Positions 31,010 to 39,049 of a stretch of 64,000 nucleotides of DNA are shown here, in pieces; position 1 is the stretch's first letter, and each line of letters begins with the position of its first letter. The notes beneath the pieces were generated by a model. It saw nothing but the letters and a program-made list of their open reading frames with translations. It was not told the DNA's origin and did no database searches. The position numbers and the translations under genes were made by a program. The DNA comes from G965215225 sp965215225 (GTDB lineage Bacteria; Pseudomonadota; Gammaproteobacteria; CBDBNL01; JAAOII01): positions 806,001 through 870,000 of the forward strand of contig OZ244039.1 of assembly GCA_965215225.1 (NCBI GenBank), given 5' to 3'.

Positions 31010-32303
31010 AAAAGATCCACAGGCGCAAGGCGGTTCTATGAGAGAACTATGGATGCGAATAGGCTTTGTGGTTCTCGTGATTGCCATCTATCGGCTGGGT
31101 GCTCACATCCCCTTACCCGGCATTAACCCTGGCCGACTGGCGGAAATATTCAACTTTGATCAAGGAACCATACTTAGTCTCTTTAATGTTTTTTCCGGCG
31201 GCGCTCTGGAGAGGATGAGTATCTTTGCCTTGGGAATAATGCCTTATATTTCGGCTTCTATCATCATGCAGCTGATGACAGCGGTCGTGCCTAGTTTTGA
31301 GCAGTTGAGAAAAGAAGGGGAAAGCGGCAGACGGACCATAAACCAATATACTCGCTATGGCACGGTGATTATTTCTACTATTCAAGGCTTTGGTATCGCA
31401 GTCGCCTTGGCCAATCAAGGGATTGCATTAAATCCAAATATTAACTTCTATCTGATTTCAACTATTAGCTTCGTGGCGGCTTCTGTCTTCCTGATGTGGA
31501 TGGGAGAACAGATAAATGAAAGAGGCATAGGTAATGGTATTTCACTATTGATCTTTGCCAGCATAGTGTCTGGCATACCGGCTCTAATCGGTCAATCGGC
31601 GGATTTGGTCCGGGAGGGGGATATCAGCGGTTTATTGGCATTGGGATTTGTCATCTTTGTTTTATTGACTGTCCTCTTTGTCATTTTCATTGAGAGGGGA
31701 CAAAGACGCATCACAGTAAACTATGCTAATCGGGCGGCTCAGGGTGGTATGTATGCTCGCCAGTATTCTAATCTGCCTCTTAAGGTTAATATGGCTGGCG
31801 TAATTCCTCCTATTTTTGCTTCCAGCCTGTTGCTTTTCCCCGCCACAGTTGGGCAATGGGTAGGACAGGACGAGAGGCTTGGCTGGCTTCAAGAGTTTTC
31901 TTTATTTTTGGCGCCAGGTCAGCCTTTGTATAACTTTATATTCGCAGCTGCAGTCATTTTCTTTTGTTTCTTTTATACCGCGATAGTTTTTAATCCTAAG
32001 GATGTGGCAAATAATTTACAAAGGTCTGGCGCTTTAATTCCTGGCATTCGTCCAGGACCTCAGACCGCCAACTATATTGACGGTGTTCTTACTCGGCTTA
32101 CTCTATTCGGTAGTTTGTATATAACTGCTGTTTCACTATTTCCTCAAATGATTTTGGTGGGTATGAATGTGCCTTTCTTTTTTGCCGGCACATCTATCCT
32201 TATAGTAGTAGTGGTGATAATGGATTTCATCACTCAAATCCAATCCTATCTATTGTCAAGTCAGTATAGCTCGGTCTTAAAACGGGCGAGCTTGACTAGA
32301 TGA
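30987..32303 (+). CDS. secY: Sec translocon subunit SecY
   Basis: Pore-forming inner-membrane channel for Sec-dependent export. 438 residues with ten membrane helices; 'LGIMPYISASIIMQLMTAVVP' (TM2 region) and 'AQGGMYARQYSNLPLKVNMAGVIPPIFASS' are family signatures. I chose the ATG at 30987, which overlaps rplO by 23 nt; the frame is open further upstream to 30843 but there it runs inside rplO and is arginine-rich non-conserved sequence. Confidence 0.97.
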   Translation: MAKKKTNRKDPQAQGGSMRELWMRIGFVVLVIAIYRLGAHIPLPGINPGRLAEIFNFDQGTILSLFNVFSGGALERMSIFALGIMPYISASIIMQLMTAVVPSFEQLRKEGESGRRTINQYTRYGTVIISTIQGFGIAVALANQGIALNPNINFYLISTISFVAASVFLMWMGEQINERGIGNGISLLIFASIVSGIPALIGQSADLVREGDISGLLALGFVIFVLLTVLFVIFIERGQRRITVNYANRAAQGGMYARQYSNLPLKVNMAGVIPPIFASSLLLFPATVGQWVGQDERLGWLQEFSLFLAPGQPLYNFIFAAAVIFFCFFYTAIVFNPKDVANNLQRSGALIPGIRPGPQTANYIDGVLTRLTLFGSLYITAVSLFPQMILVGMNVPFFFAGTSILIVVVVIMDFITQIQSYLLSSQYSSVLKRASLTR

Positions 32304-32317
32304 TAGAATAAAACATT

Positions 32318-32434
32318 ATGAAAGTTAGATCAAGTGTAAAAAAAATTGGCAGAGACTGCCAGATAGTCCGGCGTAAGGGAGTCGTGAGAGTCCTGTGTAA
32401 AAAACAGCCGCGCTTCAAGCAACGACAGGGATAA
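32318..32434 (+). CDS. rpmJ: 50S ribosomal protein L36
   Basis: A 38-residue protein between secY and rpsM, in the conserved position. It reads 'MKVRSSVKKIGRDCQIVRRK' at the start and ends 'KQRQG'. The zinc ligands of the usual form are C11, C14, C27 and H33; here C14 and C27 remain, but position 11 is Gly and position 33 is Phe. Zinc binding is therefore probably lost. The stop TAA shares its last A with the rpsM ATG. Confidence 0.93.
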   Translation: MKVRSSVKKIGRDCQIVRRKGVVRVLCKKQPRFKQRQG

Positions 32435-32790
32435 TGGCACGAATAGCAGGTGTCAATGTTCCGGACAACAAGCATACGGTGATTGCGTTAACCCATATTT
32501 ATGGTATAGGCAAGCCCACTGCACTGAAGATATGTTCTGCTTGTGATATTAAGCCGCAACTTCTGCTAAGGGATCTAAGTAGCGAACAACTAGGTAGCTT
32601 GAGAGATGAGATGCGCAACTATACTTTAGAAGGAGAACTAAGGAGGCAAAGATCGATTAACATTAAGCGATTAGTAGACCTAGGCGCTTATAGAGGCTTG
32701 CGTCATAAATTTCGTTTGCCGGCTCGAGGGCAAAAGACTAAGACAAATGCAAGGACTCTTAAGGGACCTAGGCGTTCAATGAGAAAATAA
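32434..32790 (+). CDS. rpsM: 30S ribosomal protein S13
   Basis: Head protein forming bridges with the large subunit. 118 residues: 'RIAGVNVPDNKHTVIALTHIYGIG' and C-terminal 'RLPARGQKTKTNARTLKGPRR'. First gene of the alpha group, overlapping rpmJ by 1 nt. Confidence 0.97.
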   Translation: MARIAGVNVPDNKHTVIALTHIYGIGKPTALKICSACDIKPQLLLRDLSSEQLGSLRDEMRNYTLEGELRRQRSINIKRLVDLGAYRGLRHKFRLPARGQKTKTNARTLKGPRRSMRK

Positions 32791-32791
32791 G

Positions 32792-33172
32792 ATGGCAAAA
32801 CAAACAACTAAGAAATCTAAGGTTAGAATTACTGAAGGCGTGGTTCATATTCATGCTTCGTTTAACAACACTATTATCACAGTCACTGATTCCCATGGTA
32901 GCACCCTTTGCTGGGCCACTGCTGGGAATTCGGGTTTTCGCGGTGCTCGTAAAAGCACTCCTTTTGCCGCTCAGGTTGCTTGTGAAAAGGCTATTAAGAA
33001 TGCACAAGAGTTGGGCTTGGAAAGAGCGGAAGTTAGGGTGAAGGGGCCGGGATCAGGGAGAGATTCTTCCATCAGAGTTATCAATGCCTTAGGAGTTAAG
33101 ATAACGAAGATATCGGATTTAACTCCCATACCCCATAACGGTTGTCGACCGCCTAAAAAGAGGAGAGTCTAA
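32792..33172 (+). CDS. rpsK: 30S ribosomal protein S11
   Basis: Platform protein near the mRNA exit. 126 residues: 'GVVHIHASFNNTIITVTDSHG', 'KSTPFAAQVACEKAIK', 'VRVKGPGSGRDSSIRVINALGV' and C-terminal 'HNGCRPPKKRRV'. Overlaps rpsD by 1 nt. Confidence 0.97.
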   Translation: MAKQTTKKSKVRITEGVVHIHASFNNTIITVTDSHGSTLCWATAGNSGFRGARKSTPFAAQVACEKAIKNAQELGLERAEVRVKGPGSGRDSSIRVINALGVKITKISDLTPIPHNGCRPPKKRRV

Positions 33173-33792
33173 TGGCAAGATATACAGGGCCAAGATGTAA
33201 ATTGGCGCGCCGAGAAGGCTTTGATTTGGAATATACTAATGGCACACGCCCACTTGATAGCAAGTGTAATATGCACAATACGCCAGGGCAACAGCTGCCC
33301 CAACGAGGTAAAAAGTCTGATTACTATTTTCAGTTACGCGAAAAGCAAAAGGTTAAAAGGCTATATTGCTTGTTGGAAAAACAATTTCGTAACTACTATA
33401 AAAAAGCGTCTCGGCGTAAAGGGGCTACAGGGTTAAATCTTCTATGGTTTCTTGAGTCTAGACTTGATAATGTTGTCTATCGAATGGGATTTGCATCCAC
33501 ACGTAGGGAAGCACGCCAACTGGTCGGTCACAAAGGTATTGAGGTTAATGGGAAGGTGATTAATATTCCTTCCTATAGTGTTCAGCCAGGCGATGTTATT
33601 AAGGTGCATGCTAAGGCTGCCAATCAACAGAGAGTCAGTCTTGCTATGGAAATAGCGAGTCACCAGATTCATCCGAGTTGGATTAATGTTGATGAAAAAG
33701 AGAGACAAGGAACCTTTATGTCTCTACCAGAAAGAGCCGAACTGACGGCAGATATTAATGAGAATTTAATTGTTGAACTTTACTCTAAATAA
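33172..33792 (+). CDS. rpsD: 30S ribosomal protein S4
   Basis: Primary assembly protein and, in E. coli, repressor of the alpha operon. 206 residues, normal; N-terminal 'MARYTGPRCKLARREG' and the S4 RNA-binding domain 'LESRLDNVVYRMGFASTRREARQLVGHKGI'. The N-terminal zinc-knuckle cysteines are only partly present. Confidence 0.97.
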   Translation: MARYTGPRCKLARREGFDLEYTNGTRPLDSKCNMHNTPGQQLPQRGKKSDYYFQLREKQKVKRLYCLLEKQFRNYYKKASRRKGATGLNLLWFLESRLDNVVYRMGFASTRREARQLVGHKGIEVNGKVINIPSYSVQPGDVIKVHAKAANQQRVSLAMEIASHQIHPSWINVDEKERQGTFMSLPERAELTADINENLIVELYSK

Positions 33793-33801
33793 TACTTTTA
33801 T

Positions 33802-34812
33802 ATGCAAAATTCACCCTCTCACTTTTTAATACCTGATACTCCTAGGATAGAAATTCTAGGACGAACAGAAGCGGGGAAAATTAACCTTGCTAAGATAGAA
33901 ATAAACCCTTTAGAAAGAGGTTTTGGTCATACCTTAGGAAATGCCTTGCGGCGCATTCTTCTGTCTTCCATGGCCGGAGTGGCTATTACGGATGTGCAGA
34001 TACATGGAGTCCGACATGAATATGATACCATCACTGGCATGCAAGAAGATGTGCTAAATCTTCTGCTAAATCTCAAAGAGGTTTCGCTGACTCTTTTTGA
34101 GACGGACACTGCAATTCTTACGCTTGAGAAGAAAGGTCCTTGTGAGGTGACCGCAGGAGATTTGGTCTTACAACCAAATATGGAAGTTGTGAATCCAAAC
34201 CTAGTGCTCGCTCATCTTAATGAAGACGGACAGATAAGGATGAAAATGAGTGCAAGGAGAGGATGTGGCTATGAGTCGGTTGAGGAAAGGTTCGCTCGCA
34301 CCGAAGAGGAAACCCTGGTGAATACCCTCTATCTAGATGCAAGCTATTCCCCAGTTTTGCGTGTATCCTATAAGGTGGAGAGCACTAGGGTGGAACAGCA
34401 GACGGATATGGATAAGTTGATTATTGAGTTGGAGACGGATGGTTCATTAGATCCTACCGCAGCTATTAGGCGAGCTGCCACCATTTTGCATAAACAACTT
34501 CAACCCTTTGCCGATTTACATAGTGAAGAGATTATTGATGTTAGGACTAGCAATGATCAGCCAGATGCCAAGTTCTTAAAACCCATTAGCGAATTTAAGT
34601 TTAAGGCTCGGTCGGCAAATTGTCTGAGGGAAGCCAATATTGATTATGTGGGGGATTTGGTATGTCATACTGAGACTCAGCTATTGAAGACACCCAATCT
34701 GGGCAAAAAGTCTCTTCAAGAAATAAAGGATGCTCTAGCGGCTATGGATTTGAGTTTGGGCATGCAACTGGATAACTGGCCACCACCTCATTTAAGGAAA
34801 GAACCCTCATGA
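33802..34812 (+). CDS. rpoA: RNA polymerase alpha subunit
   Basis: 336 residues. The N-terminal dimerisation domain (to about 235) includes 'PLERGFGHTLGNALRRILLSSM'. The C-terminal domain (about 255-325) that contacts UP elements and activators has 'RSANCLREANIDYVGDL' and 'LLKTPNLGKKSLQEIKDAL'. Follows rpsD by 9 nt and overlaps rplQ by 4 nt. Confidence 0.98.
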   Translation: MQNSPSHFLIPDTPRIEILGRTEAGKINLAKIEINPLERGFGHTLGNALRRILLSSMAGVAITDVQIHGVRHEYDTITGMQEDVLNLLLNLKEVSLTLFETDTAILTLEKKGPCEVTAGDLVLQPNMEVVNPNLVLAHLNEDGQIRMKMSARRGCGYESVEERFARTEEETLVNTLYLDASYSPVLRVSYKVESTRVEQQTDMDKLIIELETDGSLDPTAAIRRAATILHKQLQPFADLHSEEIIDVRTSNDQPDAKFLKPISEFKFKARSANCLREANIDYVGDLVCHTETQLLKTPNLGKKSLQEIKDALAAMDLSLGMQLDNWPPPHLRKEPS

Positions 34813-35198
34813 GACACCTCAAACAAGGAAGAAAGCTAAATAGGACTGCTGCTCATCGTAAGGCTATGTTAAGAAATATGGCAATATCATTACTTAAGCA
34901 TAATGTCATTAAGTCAACCTTACCAAAAGCAAAAGAACTTAGAGGCTTTATTGAGCCTTTAATAACCCTGGCTAAAAAGGATGGAATTACGCAACGGAGA
35001 AAGGCATTCTCTCTTCTAGGTAATAAGGCTGCTGTGGGTAGGCTCTTTAGTGAAACTGGGCCACGTTCTACAACACGGGCGGGCGGCTATACTCGTATTA
35101 TTAAGGCTGGTTATAGAGCGGGGGACAATGCTCCTATTGCCTATATTGAGTTGGTCGATAAGGCATCGGTTCTAGAAGATTCAAAAACAAAAAAATAG
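34809..35198 (+). CDS. rplQ: 50S ribosomal protein L17
   Basis: 129 residues, starting 'MRHLKQGRKLNRTAAHRKAMLRN' and ending with a usual 'GDNAPIAYIELVD' plus short lysine tail. Last gene of the ribosomal cluster; the convergent LPP20 gene ends only 3 nt away and no hairpin-plus-T terminator is visible, so transcripts may run into each other. Confidence 0.97.
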   Translation: MRHLKQGRKLNRTAAHRKAMLRNMAISLLKHNVIKSTLPKAKELRGFIEPLITLAKKDGITQRRKAFSLLGNKAAVGRLFSETGPRSTTRAGGYTRIIKAGYRAGDNAPIAYIELVDKASVLEDSKTKK

Positions 35199-35201
35199 CG
35201 G

Positions 35202-36182
35202 TCACTCCCCCTGATTTAGACTATCAATAATAGCGGAGAAGAACTCCTCTTGGAGGGTTTTTGCTATGGTTTGCTCCATTCTCCTACTTGCTTCATGTTG
35301 ATCTATACTACTAGCTTGTAATCGCCACTCGTGTTTGTGAGGCGCTTGATCTTGATACTCTGCTTGAAGTTCTAACCGATTTCTATAGATGAACCAATTG
35401 TCTAGACTAGTTTCGGGTAGTTCTATTGCTCTTATGCCAATGATGAGATTTGCTTGCCCCTTGTCTCTTTGTTGCATGCCTTCTGAAATCAGTATTTGAG
35501 TCGCTAGTTCTTCTATTTCGGTTTGATTGGATATGATGGCAAAGCTCATTTGCTGGGTTGCTTGTTTTAACCTTCGTTCGCTGTCATCTCTTTTATGGCG
35601 ACGGTTTGTTTGAGGATTAACTATTTGTATCCTATTAATAAGCAAATTATGATTGACAATGGCTTGATGTAGCTTGCCCAACTGATAGACAGTTTGATAG
35701 GGTAATAGGTCGTCACTAAGCTTTACTTCAATAGTAGCAATTTGATTATTTATTTCTCTCAGCTCATCTAACCAGCGACTCTCTGCTTGCCTAAGATTGA
35801 GGACTGCTAGGGCATAGTAAAGCCTCTCCTGTTCGTCATAAAATGTTTCTGCTATCTCAATTCCTTCTATATCCAAGTGAGCAGTTACCAAAACTGAGCG
35901 CGATAGGTATTCGCTCTTAGTTTGTTGTCCAGCGATGTTGGTGTGCTGTTGGCTTATGACAGAATCATCTTCAATGCGGCTGGAAAATACTTTTGCTAAA
36001 TTGCCTTGAGCCCGTTCCTGTGCTTCTGATAGGCTAAGTGAGCTCCCTATTGCGGTTAGATATCGCTGGTCGGGATAGTCTTGTTTCATATTGTTGGAAA
36101 ATTCAATAAATTTTGGCGTTGTGGTGCATCCAGCCAAGATTCCAGCCAATATTAACGCCACTATGATAGTCCTATTTATCAT
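35202..36182 (-). CDS. LPP20-family lipoprotein
   Basis: Signal peptide with lipobox 'ILAGC' and C18-19 as the lipid anchor. The region about 35-130 ('PDQRYLTAIGSSLSLSEAQERAQGNLAKVF') matches the LPP20 family. The rest is helical with a second alpha/beta part (about 215-326) that may be a further LPP20-like or SIMPL-like unit. Probably in the outer or inner membrane leaflet facing the periplasm. Third gene of a minus-strand operon; the start overlaps the COG3014-like gene by 4 nt. Function unknown. Confidence 0.78.
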   Translation of the reverse strand: MINRTIIVALILAGILAGCTTTPKFIEFSNNMKQDYPDQRYLTAIGSSLSLSEAQERAQGNLAKVFSSRIEDDSVISQQHTNIAGQQTKSEYLSRSVLVTAHLDIEGIEIAETFYDEQERLYYALAVLNLRQAESRWLDELREINNQIATIEVKLSDDLLPYQTVYQLGKLHQAIVNHNLLINRIQIVNPQTNRRHKRDDSERRLKQATQQMSFAIISNQTEIEELATQILISEGMQQRDKGQANLIIGIRAIELPETSLDNWFIYRNRLELQAEYQDQAPHKHEWRLQASSIDQHEASRRMEQTIAKTLQEEFFSAIIDSLNQGE

Positions 36183-37387
36183 CTTGCTTGAATAAAAAAG
36201 AAATTCAGCCCCGGCTCTAAGTCCGCTTGATGAGAAAGAGGTGTCATGGCTATTCCTGATACACTTGTTTGGAAAGAGATTTCTGTTGGCGGCAGTTCAA
36301 CCCTTGCCACAAAGATCGCTTGAGGGAGGACATCCCAGCTGCGAGTATCGGCAGTTGCTAATTCGGTGATAGTCCCAGCTATTTGAAAAAGAAATGACCA
36401 GTCCTCATCACTTACTTGCCTCACTTGTTCTCTGGTGATGGCGCGCGCCACCCCTCTAGCTATGAAGCCGGGCATTTGCTTGTCAAGGGCATCTCTCATC
36501 TCTGATTCTGTGTTGATGAGTATCTGGCTGGTCGCCGAGCTCTGATTCCAATAGAGTTGAGGGGGAGCTACAGGTTGGTAGGATCTACGATAAGAAGGAA
36601 CGGCAATGGAGTAGATATCCACGCGATAGTCAAGCCTGTGGTTAATAATTGCGGCCTCTCTTGCTGATACCATCCCATCGGTTATGAAAACTAGTAAAGA
36701 AGCGGGTTTCTGTGGCGAATATTGCGCTTTCATATTTAAGCTATTCTCTTGGTTAACAAGCTCATTTACTCGTCTATCTCTTGCTAAGAGATTAAGATAG
36801 CTTTGCTTGACTAGTTGAGGTGCATGGCCTTCATAGGCTTCTAATGAGCGCCGATAGGATACCAAGGCATTATCTAGCGACCCTTGGGCTTCGTAAGCCA
36901 AAGCATTGAGAAAAGGAATAAAGGGGAAATCTGTCAGGCTTCTTTCCCATTCGCGTAGTTTTAATTCTGCCTGTTCGGTTTCAATCCGCGCCGAGTTGTA
37001 GTCTCCTTGTGCCATATAGTTAAGAAATTTAAGACAGTAGATCATTAGGCGCTCAAATTGGCTACCACTGAAGCTCTGTAATGATTCCGAAACTGTAGAA
37101 GCCCCGGTAGTTTCGCTGATACTGATTAGTGCCAACTGATCTGCCAAAGGCTTGGTTTCCTCCAAAATCCTATTGCTGCTTTCAAAATCTCCTTTTAGTT
37201 GTTGGAGGGTGGCATCATAGAGATTATGAAGTACGGCATTTTTTCTACTAGTATAGAGGTCTTCTAAGGTCTTTTCGGCGCCACTGAGATCTCCTGCCCG
37301 AACCTGATCTTGAAATTGATAGGAAGTAGCACAACCGCTTATAAGCAGAAATGCCATCCCAATAAGGAAAGCTTCATGCCTTCTCAT
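36179..37387 (-). CDS. COG3014-like lipoprotein with TPR-like repeats
   Basis: 402 residues. Lipobox 'LISGC' at the N-terminus, then helical tetratricopeptide-like repeats (about 25-220, for example 'QGDYNSARIETEQAELKLREW' and 'QGSLDNALVSYRRSLEAYEGH'), and a beta-rich C-terminal part. This layout and the neighbours match the COG3014 family found with LpoB and LPP20 genes in gammaproteobacteria. It overlaps the LPP20 gene by 4 nt and follows the LpoB-like gene by 12 nt. Confidence 0.75.
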   Translation of the reverse strand: MRRHEAFLIGMAFLLISGCATSYQFQDQVRAGDLSGAEKTLEDLYTSRKNAVLHNLYDATLQQLKGDFESSNRILEETKPLADQLALISISETTGASTVSESLQSFSGSQFERLMIYCLKFLNYMAQGDYNSARIETEQAELKLREWERSLTDFPFIPFLNALAYEAQGSLDNALVSYRRSLEAYEGHAPQLVKQSYLNLLARDRRVNELVNQENSLNMKAQYSPQKPASLLVFITDGMVSAREAAIINHRLDYRVDIYSIAVPSYRRSYQPVAPPQLYWNQSSATSQILINTESEMRDALDKQMPGFIARGVARAITREQVRQVSDEDWSFLFQIAGTITELATADTRSWDVLPQAIFVARVELPPTEISFQTSVSGIAMTPLSHQADLEPGLNFFFIQAR

Positions 37388-37399
37388 TATCTGGGGCGA

Positions 37400-37993
37400 T
37401 TAGATGCGGGCGCTTGCCTTACGGATATATTTCTTGATTTCTTTCTGCCCTATCCAAAGCTTACGACTAGTCTCTATATCCAATAGTTCTATGTCAATCT
37501 GATAGAAACGCACTTGTCTTCTGCCTTCAATATCATTTATAGTATTGATAGAACCCAGTAGCATAATATCTGCCCCTAACTCATTGCCGAGTTGTTTGCG
37601 CGTCTCCTCACTTACATAGAGGTCTTGACTGGCTCTTTCACCTCTAAGGATGTCTTGTTGGTCGCTGGCAGCAACAACATCCAAACGAGCTGAATTCACC
37701 ATAGCGCGTTCTATATCCTTGATGAAAGTTGCAGTATTTATATGTTCACTGCTGTTGTTGCGAACTGTTCCTACAATAACAGTAGGTCTTTTGGCGAGAC
37801 TAGCGGAATAGCGTGCATACCAGGGCTGCGAAAGAATTTCTTCAGTAAGACTTTCGGCAACCATGCGCGAATCAACGTCATTCCATTCGCCGCTTAGGTC
37901 AATAGTTGTATCAGTTCCTATTCTTGCTACTTGAGTTGAACAACCCATGATTACAAGGATGATACAGCTTAATAAAAGTTGGAAGTATTTCAT
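37400..37993 (-). CDS. LpoB-like penicillin-binding protein activator lipoprotein
   Basis: 197 residues. Lipobox 'IMGC' then a mature domain with 'IDLSGEWNDVDSRMVAESL', 'RPTVIVGTVRNNSSEHINTATFIKDIE' and 'GADIMLLGSI', typical of the LpoB family (PF13036). In E. coli LpoB is an outer-membrane lipoprotein that activates PBP1b; this homologue could do the same, but it lacks the long disordered N-terminal linker, so the partner is uncertain. First gene of the trio, divergent from gspC. Confidence 0.82.
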   Translation of the reverse strand: MKYFQLLLSCIILVIMGCSTQVARIGTDTTIDLSGEWNDVDSRMVAESLTEEILSQPWYARYSASLAKRPTVIVGTVRNNSSEHINTATFIKDIERAMVNSARLDVVAASDQQDILRGERASQDLYVSEETRKQLGNELGADIMLLGSINTINDIEGRRQVRFYQIDIELLDIETSRKLWIGQKEIKKYIRKASARI

Positions 37994-38053
37994 AATATTT
38001 TTTACATAGAGGGGATATTATAACAATAATTGTCAAATTAAGGGGAGGATTTG

Positions 38054-38083
38054 TTGAGTTTTTTGCGTATTAATAATTATAGA
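38054..38083 (+). promoter_or_regulatory. possible promoter of the gsp operon
   Basis: TTGAGT (38054-38059) and TATAGA (38078-38083) are spaced by 18 bp, 22 bp before the gspC ATG. The match is moderate. Confidence 0.3.
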
Positions 38084-38104
38084 GACTAATTAGACTTTTA
38101 TTAT

Positions 38105-39046
38105 ATGATTGCCAATCAAGCTGGCCTATTCACAAGTGACCGACTCTTCAGTCTGGGTCAACGGGTTCCCTATGTCTTAATAACAGTGGCTGCCTATCTG
38201 GCAGCTCAAATAACCTGGGAGCTAGTAGCCTTGTCGGCTCCAGAAATCCCAGTCAAGCAAAAGGAAGTATTCTCTTCCCCTAGCTATGAAGAAAAGTTGG
38301 AACCTGCTTCATTGTGGCGATGGGGGAAGTATGTTGATCTATATAAGCCGCCACCACCGGCAAAGCCCCCTCCTACCACAGATATAAAACTTAAGGTGGT
38401 TATCAGTGGTTTGGTTTATAGTCAGGAGGGAAGCCTTGCTATGTTGAAGGTGGAAAAGGATAAAGAGAAGGTATTTAGTGAGAAAGACAAGCTGAAGAAG
38501 GGCGTTATCTTAGATAAGATAGAGAGCAATGCTATTGTCTTGCGCCAAGGAGACCTGACAAAACGAGTAGAACTTAAAGTAGGTAAGAGCGATCTCTTCT
38601 TGGAAGCCGTGGCAGCTGTGCCAGAGACAAGGGAAGTAGAGCTAGAAGAACGCGAGCAACCTGTGCTAAGGGAGGAGCCAGAGCTACCGAGAGATACTGT
38701 TGAAAGCGTGGCGATTAATCAATTAAGCACTGATTATCAAAGAGAAATCAATCAGTTTCAAGAGAAAATCTTGAAAAAACCCTTAGAGGCTATCAAGGAT
38801 GTTGAATTGAGACCAGTGGAAGAGAATGGTAATTTGTTGGGTTGGAGCCTAAGATACAATGTCAACCCCACCCTACTAAGAGCCTTAGGACTATTACCGA
38901 CTGATGTCATAGTATCAGTAAATGACATTTCAGCAGCCGAGTTGTCTTCCAGCCCTAGGGTCGTGGCAGAGCTAATGGGGCTAAAAGAATATAAGGTGGT
39001 GGTAAGAAGGGATGGCGCGACAAAGACCTTCAATTTCAAACGCTAG
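38105..39046 (+). CDS. gspC: type II secretion system protein C
   Basis: Inner-membrane protein linking the assembly platform to the secretin. One membrane helix (about 22-40), a proline-rich linker 'PPPPAKPPP', the HR domain (about 95-165) that binds GspD, and a C-terminal PDZ-like domain (about 235-310) seen as 'GWSLRYNVNPTLLRALGLLPTDVIVSVND'. 313 residues, normal. First gene of gspC-N, 3 nt before gspD. Confidence 0.92.
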   Translation: MIANQAGLFTSDRLFSLGQRVPYVLITVAAYLAAQITWELVALSAPEIPVKQKEVFSSPSYEEKLEPASLWRWGKYVDLYKPPPPAKPPPTTDIKLKVVISGLVYSQEGSLAMLKVEKDKEKVFSEKDKLKKGVILDKIESNAIVLRQGDLTKRVELKVGKSDLFLEAVAAVPETREVELEEREQPVLREEPELPRDTVESVAINQLSTDYQREINQFQEKILKKPLEAIKDVELRPVEENGNLLGWSLRYNVNPTLLRALGLLPTDVIVSVNDISAAELSSSPRVVAELMGLKEYKVVVRRDGATKTFNFKR

Positions 39047-39049
39047 GCC

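Noticed and set aside
32318..32434. Suspected frameshift in the A-rich tract of rpmJ
   Set aside because: On a second reading the tract has eight A residues and, anchored by the secY stop and the rpsM start, the 117-bp frame is exact.
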